From: Limnephilus marmoratus
Lineage: Eukaryota > Arthropoda > Insecta > Trichoptera > Limnephilidae
Reading direction: 5' to 3'
Length of the DNA: 64,000 nt
Assembly: GCA_917880885.1 (NCBI GenBank)
Contig: OU862934.1
Coordinates: forward strand, 30,364,734-30,428,733
Part shown: piece by piece, positions 63,001-64,000 of the stretch
How the letters are laid out: each line of letters opens with the position of its first letter
Numbering within the stretch: the first letter of the stretch is position 1
Notes under the pieces: generated by a model
What the model saw: the letters and a program-made list of their open reading frames with translations, nothing else
Told to the model about the DNA's origin: nothing
Databases searched by the model: none
Made by a program: the position numbers and the translations under genes

Positions 63001-63189
63001 ATAAGGTAAAAAAAAATTGGTAGGCTCTAGAAAAAAAATAATTCCCACAGTGGGCGGTGGGTAAATTAAGGTTGGGATCCAATGAACTAGAAGATAGATA
63101 CTTTCCTGAGATTAATATTTAAATGTCACATTATTAATGTTTTTAAAATTCTAGTATGGATTAGATAAAATAAAGTAAATAAGGGCGCC
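63001..63189. other. Short unassigned interval
   Basis: Nothing recognised. Confidence 0.4.
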
Positions 63190-63580
63190 AGAACGTTTTG
63201 CACGTCAAGACGTTTTTACTCCTGCAGCCCCCAAAGTAAAAAGAATACTGTTCAACGCTTTCTGTACCTCGCTGTACACATCAGAACTGTGGGTTGACTA
63301 CACTGCAACCCAATGGCATAAGTTAAAGGTTGCTTACAATAACGCTTATCGCCAACTTTTCTGCCTACCGAGATACTGCAGTACTACGGAAATGTTCCTG
63401 GAGGGACGAGTGCACACTTTCCGAGCATTTCTCCGCCATCGCATGGAAAGTTTATGTCAGTCTGCGCCATTCGAAGAATGCGATCATCACCGCCATGACT
63501 GCCTGGATGGAGTCTCCTCTGATGGCCCTCTGGAGACGGGAGATGGTGAAATACCCCCCGTAAACGGCTATTTGCATTAA
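63190..63580 (+). pseudogene. LINE RT C-terminal tail
   Basis: The plus-strand frame reads KRILFNAFCTSLYTSELWVD, YTATQWHKLKVAYNNAYRQL, FCLPRYCSTTEMFLEGRVHT, FRAFLRHRMESLCQ. This is the well-known tail of insect non-LTR RTs (FxxxCTSLYxxxLW...Y..LRVAYNNAYR.L..LPR). Sequence after CQSAPF is not family-like. The 5' part is absent. Confidence 0.78.
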
Positions 63581-63590
63581 TTTAAGTTTT

Positions 63591-63773
63591 TATTATTAAT
63601 TTTTTAAACTTTATGAGTAAAATCTCAAATTATAATATTTAATTAAATGAAGACAATATTAGCGTTTATCGCATATTAAATGAAGACAATATTGAGTTTC
63701 GCTAATATTGTCTTCATTTAATTAAATATTATAATTTGAGATTTTACTCATAAAGTTTAAAAAATTAATAATA
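63591..63773. repeat. Foldback repeat with 74-bp arms
   Basis: Left arm 63591-63664 (TATTATTAATTTTTTAAACT to GACAATATTAGCG) and right arm 63700-63773 are essentially perfect inverse copies around a 35-bp centre that repeats AAATGAAGACAATATT. No coding; immediately follows the LINE tail. Confidence 0.72.
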
Positions 63774-63889
63774 AATATTCATCCTAGACTTGCAGAAAAA
63801 GTCAATAGATGTCGCGTATTACAAATAAAATGGATAATAATTATCCAGACACTATCTAGATTGCATTTAGTTCGAGTTGAATCTTGTAA

Positions 63890-64000
63890 TCACATATAAA
63901 GATAGCAGCCAATAATATGTGCGTTAAGTAAATGAAGATAATGTTGGTAGTTCTTAGTCGAAGTATGATACAGTTAAAAGTGACCGAATTAATATGGGTT
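63890..64000 (+). repeat. Repeat R4, copy 2
   Basis: ACATATAAAGATAGCAGCCA, GAAGATAATGTTGGTAGTTC, TTAGTCGAAGTATGATACAG and AAAGTGACCGAA match 31840-31930. It runs off the window edge. Confidence 0.6.

Overview
The window looks like insect (at least arthropod) nuclear DNA. It is AT-rich, carries internal TTAGG/CCTAA runs (the usual insect telomere unit) and is filled with element types typical of insect genomes: non-LTR retrotransposons with baculovirus-FP-like ORF1 proteins, Penelope-like elements (PLEs), tRNA-headed SINEs, short non-autonomous Helitrons, mariner remnants and TIR elements. The order cannot be fixed from sequence alone; Hemiptera and Lepidoptera are both reasonable. I could not support any ordinary host protein-coding gene. 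Family labels used here (LINE-A to LINE-F, SINE-1, SINE-2, R1 to R4) are mine.

Left third (1-16.9 kb). A partial DUF7869-like (transposase-like) exon runs off the left edge. After a patchwork of three LINE fragments and a Helitron comes a nest of about 11.7 kb. A mariner remnant (4.9-5.25 and 16.5-16.6 kb) is split by LINE-B (about 5.25-16.5 kb, minus strand). LINE-B is itself split by a DUF7869 element (5.70-8.20 kb) and by a nearly complete LINE-A (about 10.9-15.7 kb, minus strand). LINE-A has an uninterrupted 999-codon ORF2, but its endonuclease has Lys where a metal-binding Glu is expected.

Middle (17-45 kb). This part holds dispersed SINEs, LINE 3' ends, Helitrons, MITE-like TIR elements, a TTAGG-bearing foldback and palindromes with hammerhead-ribozyme-like cores. 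SINE-1 copies end in the same hairpin-bearing 3' tail as LINE-E, which suggests a LINE/SINE mobilisation pair. A full-length SINE-1 with a tRNA-like head lies at 31.93-32.43 kb.

Right part (45-64 kb). There are two insertions (44.98-45.60 and 57.68-59.72 kb) built from a 413-bp unit containing a well-folded tRNA-like gene. Each insertion is a back-to-back inverted array, ends at the same 3' boundary and is flanked by a target-site duplication (15 and 12 bp). The larger one sits inside the terminal repeat of a PLE whose ends encode a complete three-stem hammerhead ribozyme. Also present are a solo Gypsy-type LTR with a 4-bp duplication inside a LINE tail, further decayed RT fragments and several inverted-repeat elements.

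The only long intact reading frames are LINE-A ORF2 and the partial DUF7869 exon. Everything else that codes is broken. The genes do not form a pathway; the layout is a record of successive insertions.
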